Shown: positions 18,374-27,119 of the stretch, one piece after another
Numbering within the stretch: position 1 is the first letter of the stretch
Layout: the number at the start of each line of letters is the position of its first letter
From: Rhizobiaceae bacterium
Lineage (GTDB): Bacteria; Pseudomonadota; Alphaproteobacteria; Rhizobiales; Rhizobiaceae
Assembly: GCA_028281105.1 (NCBI GenBank)
Contig: JANQKQ010000032.1
Coordinates: 1-64,000, forward strand
Length of the DNA stretch: 64,000 bases
Reading direction: 5' to 3'
Program-made: the position numbers and the translations under genes
Notes under the pieces: generated by a model
Told to the model about the DNA's origin: nothing
What the model saw: only the letters and a program-made list of their open reading frames with translations
The model's database searches: none

Positions 18374-18492
18374 TCTCCCCCCTTCAGGGGGGAGATGTCC
18401 CGAAGGGACAGAGGGGGGTGAAGCGGCAACCTCAGAGCCTGCCGCCCCACCCCTCACTGTCGGCTGCGCCGACATCTCTCCCCTGAGGGGAG
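18374..18492. repeat. Composite intergenic palindromic repeat, family A
   Basis: The copy contains ctcccccc-ttca-ggggggag, then gatgtcccgaagggac, a spacer with gcctgccgccccacc, cactgtcggctgcgccgaca and ctctcccctgaggggagag. Three hairpins of this kind in fixed order define the family. Confidence 0.75.
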
Positions 18493-18532
18493 AGAGTGGA
18501 GGGTGCGGCATGTCCGTCACCCCACCCACTGC

Positions 18533-18779
18533 CGTCATCCCGGCGAAGGCCGGGATCCAGATGCATCACCGCTTGCGCGGTGTGGGTTGCTCTTGGGCCA
18601 GCCTACCCACCTAGTCATCCTCGCCCTTGTGGCGAGGACCCAGGGGCCACACCGTGCGGCGCTCGATTTCTGGGTCCTCGGGACAAGCCCGAGGATGACT
18701 AAGTTGGAGGGACGCGGGTCCCCCGCAAACCACGAACCCGCCGAAGCGCACCTGGACCCCGGCCTTCGCCGGGGTGACG
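18533..18779. repeat. Composite nested-palindrome repeat, family B (full-length copy)
   Basis: The outer ends are gtcatcccggcgaaggccgg and ccggccttcgccggggtgac, which are inverted copies and each also a hairpin. In the middle stand gtcatcctcgcccttgtggc and the inverted half ending gggacaagcccgaggatgac. The copy is 247 bases and belongs to a set of four of nearly identical length. It lies between the curlin gene and the next minus-strand gene. Confidence 0.8.
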
Positions 18780-18807
18780 GGAGGGGGTGTGGCGACCGCC
18801 ACACCCA

Positions 18808-19854
18808 TCAGAAATTGATCTCAAAACCGACCGGCATGCTTTCCTGGTAGATCTCAATCGAGCCGTCCTGGGTGTTCGTCGCGGTCAGCTCGGTCTTGAC
18901 GTCCCCGCTCTGCCAGATGTTGGCGGTGGTGCGGTGTTCGTTGGTGACGGTGACCTGGATCTGGGAGTTGCCGCCATACTGATAGAAATCGTACTTCGAC
19001 GCTCCCGCGTCGCTCACCTCGATCTCGGCTTCCGGACCGTCGCTCTGCTGGAATAGCTTGATGTTGGTCCCAAGCGTCAGGTCCCGGCCGATGATGTTGG
19101 CGAACTGAAATCCCGAGGCGGTCTGCTCGCCGTATATGCCGCCCCAATCGCTGTCGGACAGGTTGATCGTCAGATACGACACATCCGCCTTGTCCTGCCG
19201 TGCGTTGATGGCGACCCCTCTTGAATCGCGGATGAAGGCATAGGTGTACGCGCCCAGCGTATTTTGCTGGGTAACGTCGATCGAGCTGCGCGATGAATTG
19301 GTGATCCCGGTATACGCCTTCGTCGGGTCCTTGGACACGCCGCGCATCCCGAAGCCGGACCTGTACTGCGTGATCTCGATCGAGTTGTCCTCGGCGGTTC
19401 CGCCAGTTCCGTTCTCCGCGTTGCCCTTTACGATATAGGCCGTCGCCGTGACCGAGCCGGTGAAATCCTGCTGCAGGATTTCCACCCTGTTCTTGGCGCC
19501 GCCATCGATCTTGATCTCCGCGCTGGCCAGGCCCAGGTCCTTGTCCTGAGCCTGCTGCTTGATGGTCGCCTCGCTGCCCGCGCCGGCGGCCTCGACTTCG
19601 ATCGTGGCCTCGGTGAAATTGTCCTTCTTGGCGTTCTGCTCGACCGTCGCCTTGACCTTGTCGGCGGCCGTTCCGATGAAGTTCTTCAACGTGACGGTCG
19701 CCGTCTCCGTGCCGGAATTGAACTGCTTGACCGCGATCACGTGATGGGTCGCGTTGGTGATGTCGAGCTTGAGGCTCGAGCCGGCAAACGCGGCCTGCGC
19801 CGAGACAAGAAGGGCCAGCGTCGCGGTGGTTCGCATCAGGATGTGGGGCGTCAT
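18808..19854 (-). CDS. Exported protein of unknown family in the curli-type locus (paralogue 2)
   Basis: This 348-residue protein has a signal peptide ending SAQAAFAG; aagga lies about 8 bases before the ATG. I do not recognise a named domain. The mature start SSLKLDITNATHHVIAVKQF matches the curlin-repeat protein downstream and paralogue 1 upstream. Along the chain are spaced strand-like motifs with a central glutamine (IEITQY, IDVTQQ, IKLFQQ, YDFYQY, ANIWQS, IEIYQE) reminiscent of degenerate curlin repeats, and the protein ends GFEINF like paralogue 1. It contains no cysteine. Its position beside csgG suggests a fibre subunit or fibre-associated protein exported through CsgG, which is an inference. 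Confidence 0.8.
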   Translation of the reverse strand: MTPHILMRTTATLALLVSAQAAFAGSSLKLDITNATHHVIAVKQFNSGTETATVTLKNFIGTAADKVKATVEQNAKKDNFTEATIEVEAAGAGSEATIKQQAQDKDLGLASAEIKIDGGAKNRVEILQQDFTGSVTATAYIVKGNAENGTGGTAEDNSIEITQYRSGFGMRGVSKDPTKAYTGITNSSRSSIDVTQQNTLGAYTYAFIRDSRGVAINARQDKADVSYLTINLSDSDWGGIYGEQTASGFQFANIIGRDLTLGTNIKLFQQSDGPEAEIEVSDAGASKYDFYQYGGNSQIQVTVTNEHRTTANIWQSGDVKTELTATNTQDGSIEIYQESMPVGFEINF

Positions 19855-19901
19855 GGTCGGTTTCCTTGTTGGGCGGGGGCGGTTGGGACGGTCATCGTCC
19901 G

Positions 19902-20945
19902 TCAGAAGTTGATCTCAAAGCCGGCCGGCCGTGATCCCTGATAGATTTCGATCCCCACGTCCGAGGTATTGCTCATCTGCAGATCGGCCACCACCGAGCT
20001 CGACTGGTAGATGCCGGCGGCGGTGCGGTGTTCGTTGTTGATGTTGACGGAGATCTGAGGATCGCCATTGAACTGGTAGATCTCGTATTTGGAGTCGGCC
20101 GATCCGTCGATCTCGATGTCGACGTTCTGCCCGGTGTGCTGCTGGCTGACCTTGATCGAGGTCCCCAGGCTAAGGTCTCGAGCGTTCACGTTCGCCGTCT
20201 TCGAGCCGAAGCTGATCTGTTCCACATCCACTTTCGCATCGATGCTATCCGAGACCGAAATGGAGGCGGAAGACGGGTCGGTATTGTTCTGCAGCAAATG
20301 GACCGAGACCGATTCGGTATCGCCGAGCGAGACGATCGACGAGACCCCGGACGAATCCCACTGGTCGATGGCGATCTTGCTGTTCGAGGCGTTCGCGATG
20401 GTCGCGTGGGCGCTCGTCGTCTTGCTCCCGTCGGCCGGGCTGGAATTTTTCACCCGCGCCTGGTGGATCGTGATCGTGTTGTTGAAGGCCTTGCCCGGGC
20501 CTTCGTCGGTAGCGGCCTTTAGGATGCTCGCCACCGCTTCGGCGTTGCCCTCGTGATTGTTTTGCAGGATCGTGACGACGTTGCCCTTGTCACCGTCGAT
20601 CTTCACGTCGGCCAGCCCCTTGCCGACATTATCCGCGCCCGCCTTCTGCTTGACGGTCGCGCCGCTGCCGGCGCCGGCCTTGTCGATGTTGACCTTGGCC
20701 TCGACGGCGCTGCCCGTCCTGGCCTCCTGCTCGACGGTCACCTTGACCTTGTCGGTGGCCGTTCCCTGGATGTTGGTCAGGTTGATGGTCGCCGTCTCGC
20801 CGGCGCCGCTCAACTGTTTGACCGCGATCGACTGATGGACCGAGTTGGTGATGTTGAGCTTGAGCGTCGAGCCGGCAAACGCGGTTTGCGCCGAAACGAA
20901 CAGAGCCAGCGCGGCGGTGGTTCGCATCAGGGTCTGGGTGGTCAT
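19902..20945 (-). CDS. Exported protein of unknown family in the curli-type locus (paralogue 1)
   Basis: Started at ATG 20945 (ribosome site aagga), this 347-residue protein has a signal peptide MTTQTLMRTTAAL...SAQTAFAG; the frame is open further upstream but without signal features. It is collinear with paralogue 2 over its whole length: mature start STLKLNITNSVHQSIAVKQL, shared middle motifs RDLSLGTSIKVSQQ and SKYEIYQF, shared NNEHRTAA and the terminal PAGFEINF. The middle third is more divergent. It lies 34 bases after csgG and 47 bases before paralogue 2 in the direction of transcription, so the three are probably one operon. The function is unknown; a CsgG-dependent surface subunit is the best guess. 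Confidence 0.8.
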   Translation of the reverse strand: MTTQTLMRTTAALALFVSAQTAFAGSTLKLNITNSVHQSIAVKQLSGAGETATINLTNIQGTATDKVKVTVEQEARTGSAVEAKVNIDKAGAGSGATVKQKAGADNVGKGLADVKIDGDKGNVVTILQNNHEGNAEAVASILKAATDEGPGKAFNNTITIHQARVKNSSPADGSKTTSAHATIANASNSKIAIDQWDSSGVSSIVSLGDTESVSVHLLQNNTDPSSASISVSDSIDAKVDVEQISFGSKTANVNARDLSLGTSIKVSQQHTGQNVDIEIDGSADSKYEIYQFNGDPQISVNINNEHRTAAGIYQSSSVVADLQMSNTSDVGIEIYQGSRPAGFEINF

Positions 20946-20979
20946 GATCGGGTTCCTTGTGGGGCGGTTGGGTTGATCA

Positions 20980-21897
20980 TCATTGAAGGGTCGGTTGCAG
21001 CGGCGGGCGCTGTTTTTCGTCGAGGTAGGCTTCGAACCGCTCACGCAGGTCCGGCGTCTCGGCTTCGAAGCCCCAGATGCCCTTGCGCGCGCCTTCGAAC
21101 ACCAGCGCGATGACCGCCTTCTCGATCGCCTGTTTCAGCGCGAAATGCTCGGGCTCGTTATAGGTCGCGCCGGCATCGAGCTCGAAGATGCGGAAGTCGG
21201 AGACGAAGCGGAACACGTTGGCCGCCAGGCCGACCGAGAACACGGTCTTGGTCACGTTGACGTTGGCGAGGATCTCGCCGTTGAGCACCGAAGCGGCGCG
21301 CAGATAGACGGCGACCACGTCGCGGCGATATTGCTTATTGGCGCCGATGCCCAGATAGCGCGCACCGGCCCCGCCGGTCATCTGGTTGGAATCGAAGCCG
21401 ATGATCCCGCCCTCCAGCAGCACGCCGGCTATCGTCAGCGGCGGCACGGCCTTGGGATCGTCATTGTCCTGGTAGATGGCGAAGCCCTCGCGCAGGATCT
21501 GCCGCTCCTTGAGCAAGGCGTTGAGCCCCGAGCGCTCCACCACCGTGAACCACTTGCCGTCGCCCGCATCGTGCAGCGCCTTCAACATGATCGCCTCGGC
21601 GCCCTGGGTGACCGCCCGCGACAGCGGCTGGAAGTTCTCGCCCGCCTCGTATTTGCCGGTCCGGTCGGGATAGGCGTAGAGCGCGACGACCACCTTCTCA
21701 TTCGGCGGCGGCAGTTTGACCAGGTCGGCGTGGGTCGTGTCCTGTTCCGCCACGCTGGGCGGCGTTCCCACACCGCCCGGCGAGGGAACCTGCGTCATCG
21801 TGCAGGCGGCCATCATCATCGCCAGCACTCCGGCCGCCACGGCCCTGCCAACGCCGGCAAATGCTCCTGCGAGCCTATGTTCATCGATCCTGGACAT
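20980..21897 (-). CDS. csgG: Curli secretion channel lipoprotein CsgG
   Basis: This 305-residue protein has a signal sequence with a lipobox-like MAAC (cysteine near residue 32), as expected for the outer-membrane lipoprotein CsgG. Family motifs are visible: a strand VVVALYAYPDRTGKYE, QGAEAIMLKALHDAG, WFTVVERSGLNALLKERQI, then the transmembrane hairpin regions (IIGFDSNQMTGGAGARYLGIG and VAVYLRAASVLNGEIL) and a C-terminal AIEKAVIALVFEG. CsgG forms the nonameric pore that exports curli subunits. It lies between csgF and the two unknown exported proteins. No csgE-like gene is seen nearby. Confidence 0.92.
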   Translation of the reverse strand: MSRIDEHRLAGAFAGVGRAVAAGVLAMMMAACTMTQVPSPGGVGTPPSVAEQDTTHADLVKLPPPNEKVVVALYAYPDRTGKYEAGENFQPLSRAVTQGAEAIMLKALHDAGDGKWFTVVERSGLNALLKERQILREGFAIYQDNDDPKAVPPLTIAGVLLEGGIIGFDSNQMTGGAGARYLGIGANKQYRRDVVAVYLRAASVLNGEILANVNVTKTVFSVGLAANVFRFVSDFRIFELDAGATYNEPEHFALKQAIEKAVIALVFEGARKGIWGFEAETPDLRERFEAYLDEKQRPPLQPTLQ

Positions 21898-21916
21898 GCC
21901 GCCGGCATCCTGCGCG

Positions 21917-22351
21917 CTAATTGGTCTGCAGGATCGGCACTTCGATCCGGGTGACGCCGGTTTCCGGATCGGTGATGGTGAGCTGTATGGTCTCCAGCCC
22001 GCGCAGGAAGGTCACCTCGGTCTCGCCGAACACCACGCGGCCTGAGTCTTGGGGATTGTCGCCGAAGATCGCGTCGGCCACCTGGCGCGACAGGTTCGAC
22101 AACAGCCGCGATTCCAGGCTGGAGATGAAGCGCTGGGCGTTGGACAGGCTGCTGGAAGCGGTCGAAGACCCCAGCGAGGAGGAGCCGTCGCCCTTCTGGG
22201 ATTCCGCCAGCGCGCGCAGATGCGCCGAGTTCAGCGGATTGCCGCCGAACGAAGGATTGATCGGCCGGTAGATCAGGTCCGAAGCCGCCGCCGGGACGGC
22301 GGGCGAACACAGCATGGCCGCGCAAAGGGCGGCGAAAACGTCTTTCAACAA
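21917..22351 (-). CDS. csgF: Curli assembly factor CsgF
   Basis: This 144-residue protein begins at a TTG (22351), the only usable start before an upstream in-frame stop, with gggag about 10 bases ahead. The signal peptide ends VPAAAS, followed by the CsgF hallmark DLIYRPINPSFGGNPLNSAHL, the segment that plugs the CsgG pore in the known complex. A serine-rich linker and a C-terminal region ending VTRIEVPIL follow. CsgF couples CsgG to fibre nucleation at the cell surface. It is the first gene of the minus-strand cluster and sits 19 bases before csgG. Confidence 0.9.
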   Translation of the reverse strand: MLKDVFAALCAAMLCSPAVPAAASDLIYRPINPSFGGNPLNSAHLRALAESQKGDGSSSLGSSTASSSLSNAQRFISSLESRLLSNLSRQVADAIFGDNPQDSGRVVFGETEVTFLRGLETIQLTITDPETGVTRIEVPILQTN

Positions 22352-22441
22352 GATGCGTCGGCTCCCTGCTCAACCCGCGCATTGCGATTCTTCTTCTGCT
22401 GGTCATACTGAAGCTAAGCCGAGCGCGGGGCGCGCGTCATA

Positions 22442-22457
22442 CATCATATGAATGATG
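22442..22457. promoter_or_regulatory. Inverted repeat in the csgF/regulator divergent intergenic region
   Basis: CATCAT and ATGATG are separated by ATGA. The site lies between the minus-strand csgF start and the plus-strand LuxR-HTH regulator start, where an autoregulatory operator would be expected. The assignment is inferred from position and symmetry only. Confidence 0.35.
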
Positions 22458-22513
22458 CGCGGTGTCGGCGTCCCGTGCTTCAATCTCTTGGATTCTGCCT
22501 GGTGAGCTGGGGA

Positions 22514-24298
22514 ATGACCGGCAATTCCGCCGACAAGATCCGACGCAAGGACTCGAAGCTGGTCAGTCGCATCTACGCCGGCGCGCTCGACCCTTCCCAC
22601 TACAACGACCTGTTCCGCGCCTGGGACGAACTGTTCGAGGCGCTGGTGGAGGAAGACGAGCGCCGCCAGTGCGAGGACTTCGGCTGGGCCGACGAATATC
22701 TGGGCCATTTCGAGCAGGCCGGGAAGCTGTTCGACAAGCTGGCGGCCAACAAGGAGCGCCCGCTGGCCGAGCGCATCGACGAGATGCCCTATGCGGTGCT
22801 GCTGTGTCGGCTGGACGGCTCGGTGCGCGCGCGCAACAAGCATGTCGATCCGGCGATCGCGGAGAAGTCCGGCGCCAGTGTGCAGGACCTGGTGTTCGAT
22901 CCCGTCTCCGCCAGCGCGCTCAAGTCGCTCTGCCAGACGCCACACGCGGACGAAGGCGCTCGCGTGGTCGTGCGCCTGTGCTCGGCCGACGCCGAAGAGC
23001 CGGACATTTTCCTAGCCGAGATCGTCGAGGAGATTTCCCAAGACAATGGCGGTAGCGAGCGCCTGCTGCTGCTGCGCGCCATCTCGGCGGCCTGGAGCGA
23101 CAATGTGGAGCGCGCGCTGGCCGGCGCGTTCCAGTTGACGCGGGCCGAGATCGAGCTGATCGAGTCGCTCTATCGCGGGCTGACGATCAAGGAGATTTCC
23201 CAGTGGAAGGGCCGCAGCCAGGCGACGCTACGCACCCAGCTCTCCTCGATCCTGCAGAAGACGGCCACCAAGAGCCAGGCGGACTTGTCGCGCATCGTCT
23301 CCGGCCTGGTCCAGGTGATCCAGCGCGAGGAGGCGAGCCCGCCCGCCGGCGCGTTTGCGCCCAAGCTGATGAAGAGGACGCGCCAAAGGACCCACGTGGT
23401 CGAGCTGGCCGACGAGACGACGATCGAGGTCGTCGAATCCGGCGATCTTGCCGGCACGCCGTTCTACTTCCTGCAGACGTCGAGTACCCCCAACCTGACC
23501 CCGGTGATCGTCGACCGGCTGGCCGTGCGCGGCGTGCGCCTGATCTCGCCCTATCGCTCCGGCCTGGGCGCGACGACGCGAAAGCCGGTCACCTTCACGC
23601 CCGCCGACTGGGCGAAATGCCATCTGGAGGTGATCGAACGTCTGGATGTTTCGGTGAGCGGCCTGGGCGGCCATCGCTGCGGCGGCATCTACGCCATGGA
23701 GCTTGCCCGCCTGATCGGCGCGGACTGTAAGAAGATCCTGCTGGCCGACACCGGCGTTCCGCTCAAAAGCGCGCGCATGATCAACCAGATGCCGGCCGCG
23801 CCCAAGCGGTTGTTCCTGGCCGCGCGCTACTTCCCGCCGCTGCTGCGCACCCCCTACAAGCTGGTCACCTCGGATTTCTACTCCGGCGGTGAGGCCGAGA
23901 ACCGCATGGTCAACTATTTCTACGACGGCTCGCCGGTCGACCAGGAGATCCTGTATGCGGGCGAGAACTGGAAAATCTCCCGCGACAACATCGACTACTG
24001 CCTGCGCAACCCGTTCCAGACCGCCCAGGACGTCACCTACTGGAGCCGCGACACCTCGGCCCTGATGGACGCGGTGCTGAAGCACTCCTGCGTCCATTTC
24101 TTCCACGGCCGCTGCAACCTGGTGCACCGCGCCGACAACATCGAGAAGTTCTGTGAACGCGTCCCCAACGCCACCCACACGATCGTCGAGGGCAGGGGCC
24201 AGCTTCTGATCTACGCCGAGCCCGAAGCGTTCGCCGACCAGGTCGCTATGGCCGCAGGCGCCGCGCCGAAAACAGCAGAGCCGCCACCGCCACATTGA
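22514..24298 (+). CDS. LuxR-type HTH regulator fused to a degenerate alpha/beta-hydrolase domain
   Basis: From ATG 22514 (ggtgag upstream; ATG 22448 is an alternative) this is a 594-residue protein. Residues 1-200 resemble a PAS-like sensory region (MPYAVLLCRLDGSVRARN). Residues about 205-265 are a LuxR/GerE helix-turn-helix (LTRAEIELIESLYRGLTIKEI, then TLRTQLSSILQKTATKS). Residues about 310-585 look like an alpha/beta hydrolase. The nucleophile elbow reads GHRCGG with cysteine 389 instead of GxSxG, the acid position appears to be asparagine 535 (HGRCNLVH), and the terminal histidine is replaced by glutamine 563 (GRGQLLIY). A ligand-binding rather than catalytic role is likely. It is divergent from the curli-type cluster and probably controls it. 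Confidence 0.85.
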   Translation: MTGNSADKIRRKDSKLVSRIYAGALDPSHYNDLFRAWDELFEALVEEDERRQCEDFGWADEYLGHFEQAGKLFDKLAANKERPLAERIDEMPYAVLLCRLDGSVRARNKHVDPAIAEKSGASVQDLVFDPVSASALKSLCQTPHADEGARVVVRLCSADAEEPDIFLAEIVEEISQDNGGSERLLLLRAISAAWSDNVERALAGAFQLTRAEIELIESLYRGLTIKEISQWKGRSQATLRTQLSSILQKTATKSQADLSRIVSGLVQVIQREEASPPAGAFAPKLMKRTRQRTHVVELADETTIEVVESGDLAGTPFYFLQTSSTPNLTPVIVDRLAVRGVRLISPYRSGLGATTRKPVTFTPADWAKCHLEVIERLDVSVSGLGGHRCGGIYAMELARLIGADCKKILLADTGVPLKSARMINQMPAAPKRLFLAARYFPPLLRTPYKLVTSDFYSGGEAENRMVNYFYDGSPVDQEILYAGENWKISRDNIDYCLRNPFQTAQDVTYWSRDTSALMDAVLKHSCVHFFHGRCNLVHRADNIEKFCERVPNATHTIVEGRGQLLIYAEPEAFADQVAMAAGAAPKTAEPPPPH

Positions 24299-25505
24299 CG
24301 ACGGCCAGCGCCGCCAGCAGCCAGCCGAACGTCAGCCCGGCCGCGAACAGCACCGCCAGCAAGCCCGCGACGATCGTGTTCGCCAGCGCGTCCAAGGTGA
24401 CGGAGCCCGAGACGCGGGCCGTCAGCTCACCGCCGTCGGCGATGGTCTGCAACAGCGCGTATAGCGGCGCCAGGAACAGCGCCCCGAAGGTCGCCAGCGC
24501 GACCAGGTCCGCCAGGATGCGCACGCCCGCCGCCGTGCTGACAAAGCCCGCGATCGAGGCCGGCGCGCCCGCTGAAGCGGGGAACGCGTCCACCGCGAAG
24601 CTCAATTCGACGCAGAACACCGCCATCCCGACCGCCGCCAGCGGGCTGTAGGCGGCGGTGAGCCGGCCCTTCGTAAGCGCCGAAACCAAATAGCCGCCCA
24701 GCGCGATCCCGACGACGAACGCGCCGATCAGGGCGTTGGCGGCATTGGCCGAGATGTTCATCTGCCGCTGCGCCACGTCGGGCAGCAGGCTGGTCAGGAT
24801 CAGTCCGATCATCCAGAACCAGGTGATCGCGATCGCCAGCGTGCCGGCGGTGCGGCTGCGGAACACCGTCGCCAATGCGTTGGCCGCCGCGAACAGCGGG
24901 TTGAGGTCTTTTGCCGACCAGGCCCCGCCGGCCCCCACCGCGATCTTCGGCAGCGACCGCGCCAGCGCGTAGCCGATGACCGCGGCGGCCGGCATAGCGC
25001 CGGCGAACGCCCATGTCTGGCCGTTGCCGATCGTCACCCCGCCGAAGATCAACCCGCACAGGATGCCGCCAAGCGTCGCGGTCTGAATGCGTGCATTGGC
25101 CGGTATCAGCCGCTCGCGCCCGGCGAGCTGCGGCAGATAGGCCAGTTTCGCGGTGGTGAAAAACGTCGACTGGATGGAGTAGACGAACAGGCAGGCCAGC
25201 AGCAGCGTGCTGGACTGAAAAACGATCGCCGCGCCCGCAATCAGCGACAGCGGGATCTCGGTGAGCCGGCTCCACTCGATCACGCTCGCGCGCGGCACGA
25301 TCGAGGCCACCACGCCGCCGGTCCCGGCGAACAGGAAATAGGGCGAGGCCAGCGCCAGGGCCGCGATCATCAGGCCGACGTCGGCGGGCAGGCCCCAGAG
25401 CTGGTGGCCCTGGAAGGTGATGAAAAACCCGAAGCCGGCCTTGACCGCATTGTCCGCGAACGCCAGCAGGAACTGGACGGCTACCAGGCGCGTGATGGGT
25501 TGCAT
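24246..25505 (-). CDS. MFS transporter, LplT/Aas-like family
   Basis: From ATG 25505 (gagacgg upstream) this is a 419-residue membrane protein with about 12 hydrophobic segments. The start ITRLVAVQFLLAFADNAVKAG resembles the MFS domain found in LplT and in Aas-type acyltransferase fusions (QFLGAFNDNxxK), which flip lysophospholipids. Later motifs include KLAYLPQLAGRERLIPANA, also typical of that branch. The last 53 bases overlap the end of the convergent regulator gene on the other strand. Lysophospholipid transport is a family-based suggestion. Confidence 0.82.
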   Translation of the reverse strand: MQPITRLVAVQFLLAFADNAVKAGFGFFITFQGHQLWGLPADVGLMIAALALASPYFLFAGTGGVVASIVPRASVIEWSRLTEIPLSLIAGAAIVFQSSTLLLACLFVYSIQSTFFTTAKLAYLPQLAGRERLIPANARIQTATLGGILCGLIFGGVTIGNGQTWAFAGAMPAAAVIGYALARSLPKIAVGAGGAWSAKDLNPLFAAANALATVFRSRTAGTLAIAITWFWMIGLILTSLLPDVAQRQMNISANAANALIGAFVVGIALGGYLVSALTKGRLTAAYSPLAAVGMAVFCVELSFAVDAFPASAGAPASIAGFVSTAAGVRILADLVALATFGALFLAPLYALLQTIADGGELTARVSGSVTLDALANTIVAGLLAVLFAAGLTFGWLLAALAVVNVAVAALLFSARRLRP

Positions 25506-25666
25506 GATTTCGCCGTCTCTAGCCTCGTTCCCCGGCGCCGGATCGCCATTGCGCCCGCCCGGCGAACGGCCCGCCCCATTCGAAGATCTACCAATAGACC
25601 ATTGCACGAATGCGACCGTGAAGACTACAAGCACCGCTATCGCCGCTTCGCTTTGGACCAACGACC

Positions 25667-27106
25667 TTGCCGCACCCCGACCCGACCCCGTCTTTCTCCG
25701 GCCCGCCCCTGTGCGCGATGGAGGCCCATGAGGTGGTGGCCATGCTGCGCGCAGGCGAGGTCTCGCCGGGCGAATTGCTGGATGCCTGTTTCGAGCGGAT
25801 CGGCCAGGTGGAGGGCGCGGTCAACGCAACACCGACCCTGTGCGAAGACCGCGCAAGGGCGGCCGCCGCCGGTCTGCCCCAATCGCGCACCGGCGAAGCC
25901 GGCTGGCTCGCCGGCCTGCCGATAGCGATCAAGGACCTGAGCCAGGTCGCCGGCGTGCGCACCACCTTCGGCACGCCCTCGAAGGCCGACTTCGTGCCCA
26001 CCGGCAGCGATCCCATCGTCGCCCGCCTGGAGGCCAACGGCGCCATCGTCGTGGGCAAGACCAACACGCCGGAACTGGGCGCCGGCGCCAACACCTTCAA
26101 CGAGGTGTTCGGGCGCACCCGCAACCCCTGGAACACCGCCAAGAACGCCGGCGGCTCTTCGGGCGGGGCGGCCGTCTCCCTGGCTACCGGCGAGGTGTGG
26201 CTGTCACACGGGTCCGATCTGGCCGGGTCGTTGCGCACGCCGGCCGGCTACTGCGGCGTGGTCGGCCTGCGCCCGTCGCCCGGCCGGGTGCCGGCGGGCG
26301 GCGCAATCGCGTTTTCCACCGAGGGCGTCCAGGGCCCGATGGCGCGCACCGTGCGCGACTGCGCCCTGTTCCTCGACGCCATGGCCGGCTTCGACGCGAA
26401 CGATCCGCTGAGCCAACCCGCGCCGGCCACGTCGTATTTCGAGGCTTCCGGTCGGCCATTGACGAAAGCCCGCATCGCTTGGGCCGGCGACCTGGGCGGC
26501 TTCGCGCCGGTCGAGGCCGGGATGCGCGAACTGCTGGAGGCCGCGCTCGCCCGCTTCGAAGCCGCCGGCGCCACGGTGGAAGAGGCGTGCCCGGCGATCC
26601 CCGATCTCGACAAGATCTATCGAACATTACGCGCCATGGTCTGGGCGGCCACCGCCGGGCGCGAGTCGCAATCCATGCAGGCCGGGTTCAAGGCCACGCT
26701 CGCCGACAACATCGCCTATGGCCAGAAACTGGCGATCGAGGACGTCTATGACGCGCAGCGCGGCCGCACCGTCCTGTTCCAAAACGTGCAGGCGCTGTTC
26801 GATCGTTTCGACGCCATCGCCCTGCCGGTGGTCGGGCTCAACGCCGGCGATGTGGAGGAAGAATTTCCGCGCACGGTTGCCGGCGAGCCCTGCGGCGATT
26901 ATCTGGACTGGCTGAAGTTCTCGTTCCTGGCCACCACCACCGGCCACCCGGCGATCGTCGTGCCGGCGGGGCTCACCGATGAAGGCACCCCGGTCGGCAT
27001 CCAGCTCGTCGGCCCGAACCGGGACGAGGGCAAACTGTTGCAGGTGGCGCGCGCGTTCGAGCTGGCGAGCGGTTTCCCTGCCACGCCGATAGACCCGCGC
27101 ACTTGA
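25667..27106 (+). CDS. Amidase (amidase-signature family)
   Basis: This 479-residue protein has the amidase-signature Ser-cisSer-Lys triad: lysine in PIAIKD near residue 87, the glycine/serine loop KNAGGSSGG near 165 and the nucleophilic serine in [12 protein letters not shown] near 187. The C-terminal part includes [11 protein letters not shown] and GIQLVG, normal for the family. Translation may begin at TTG 25667 or ATG 25718; residues before [18 protein letters not shown] are not conserved enough to decide. It would hydrolyse a carboxamide to acid and ammonia in the cytoplasm. It lies 13 bases before rpe. The substrate is unknown. Confidence 0.9.
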   Translation: MPHPDPTPSFSGPPLCAMEAHEVVAMLRAGEVSPGELLDACFERIGQVEGAVNATPTLCEDRARAAAAGLPQSRTGEAGWLAGLPIAIKDLSQVAGVRTTFGTPSKADFVPTGSDPIVARLEANGAIVVGKTNTPELGAGANTFNEVFGRTRNPWNTAKNAGGSSGGAAVSLATGEVWLSHGSDLAGSLRTPAGYCGVVGLRPSPGRVPAGGAIAFSTEGVQGPMARTVRDCALFLDAMAGFDANDPLSQPAPATSYFEASGRPLTKARIAWAGDLGGFAPVEAGMRELLEAALARFEAAGATVEEACPAIPDLDKIYRTLRAMVWAATAGRESQSMQAGFKATLADNIAYGQKLAIEDVYDAQRGRTVLFQNVQALFDRFDAIALPVVGLNAGDVEEEFPRTVAGEPCGDYLDWLKFSFLATTTGHPAIVVPAGLTDEGTPVGIQLVGPNRDEGKLLQVARAFELASGFPATPIDPRT

Positions 27107-27119
27107 GCGAGCTGTATCC

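Noticed and set aside
17568..22351. Search for csgE, csgC or csgD homologues in the curli-type locus
   Set aside because: No product in or next to the locus shows their features; the divergent regulator is LuxR-HTH but fused to a hydrolase domain and is not CsgD-like in length.
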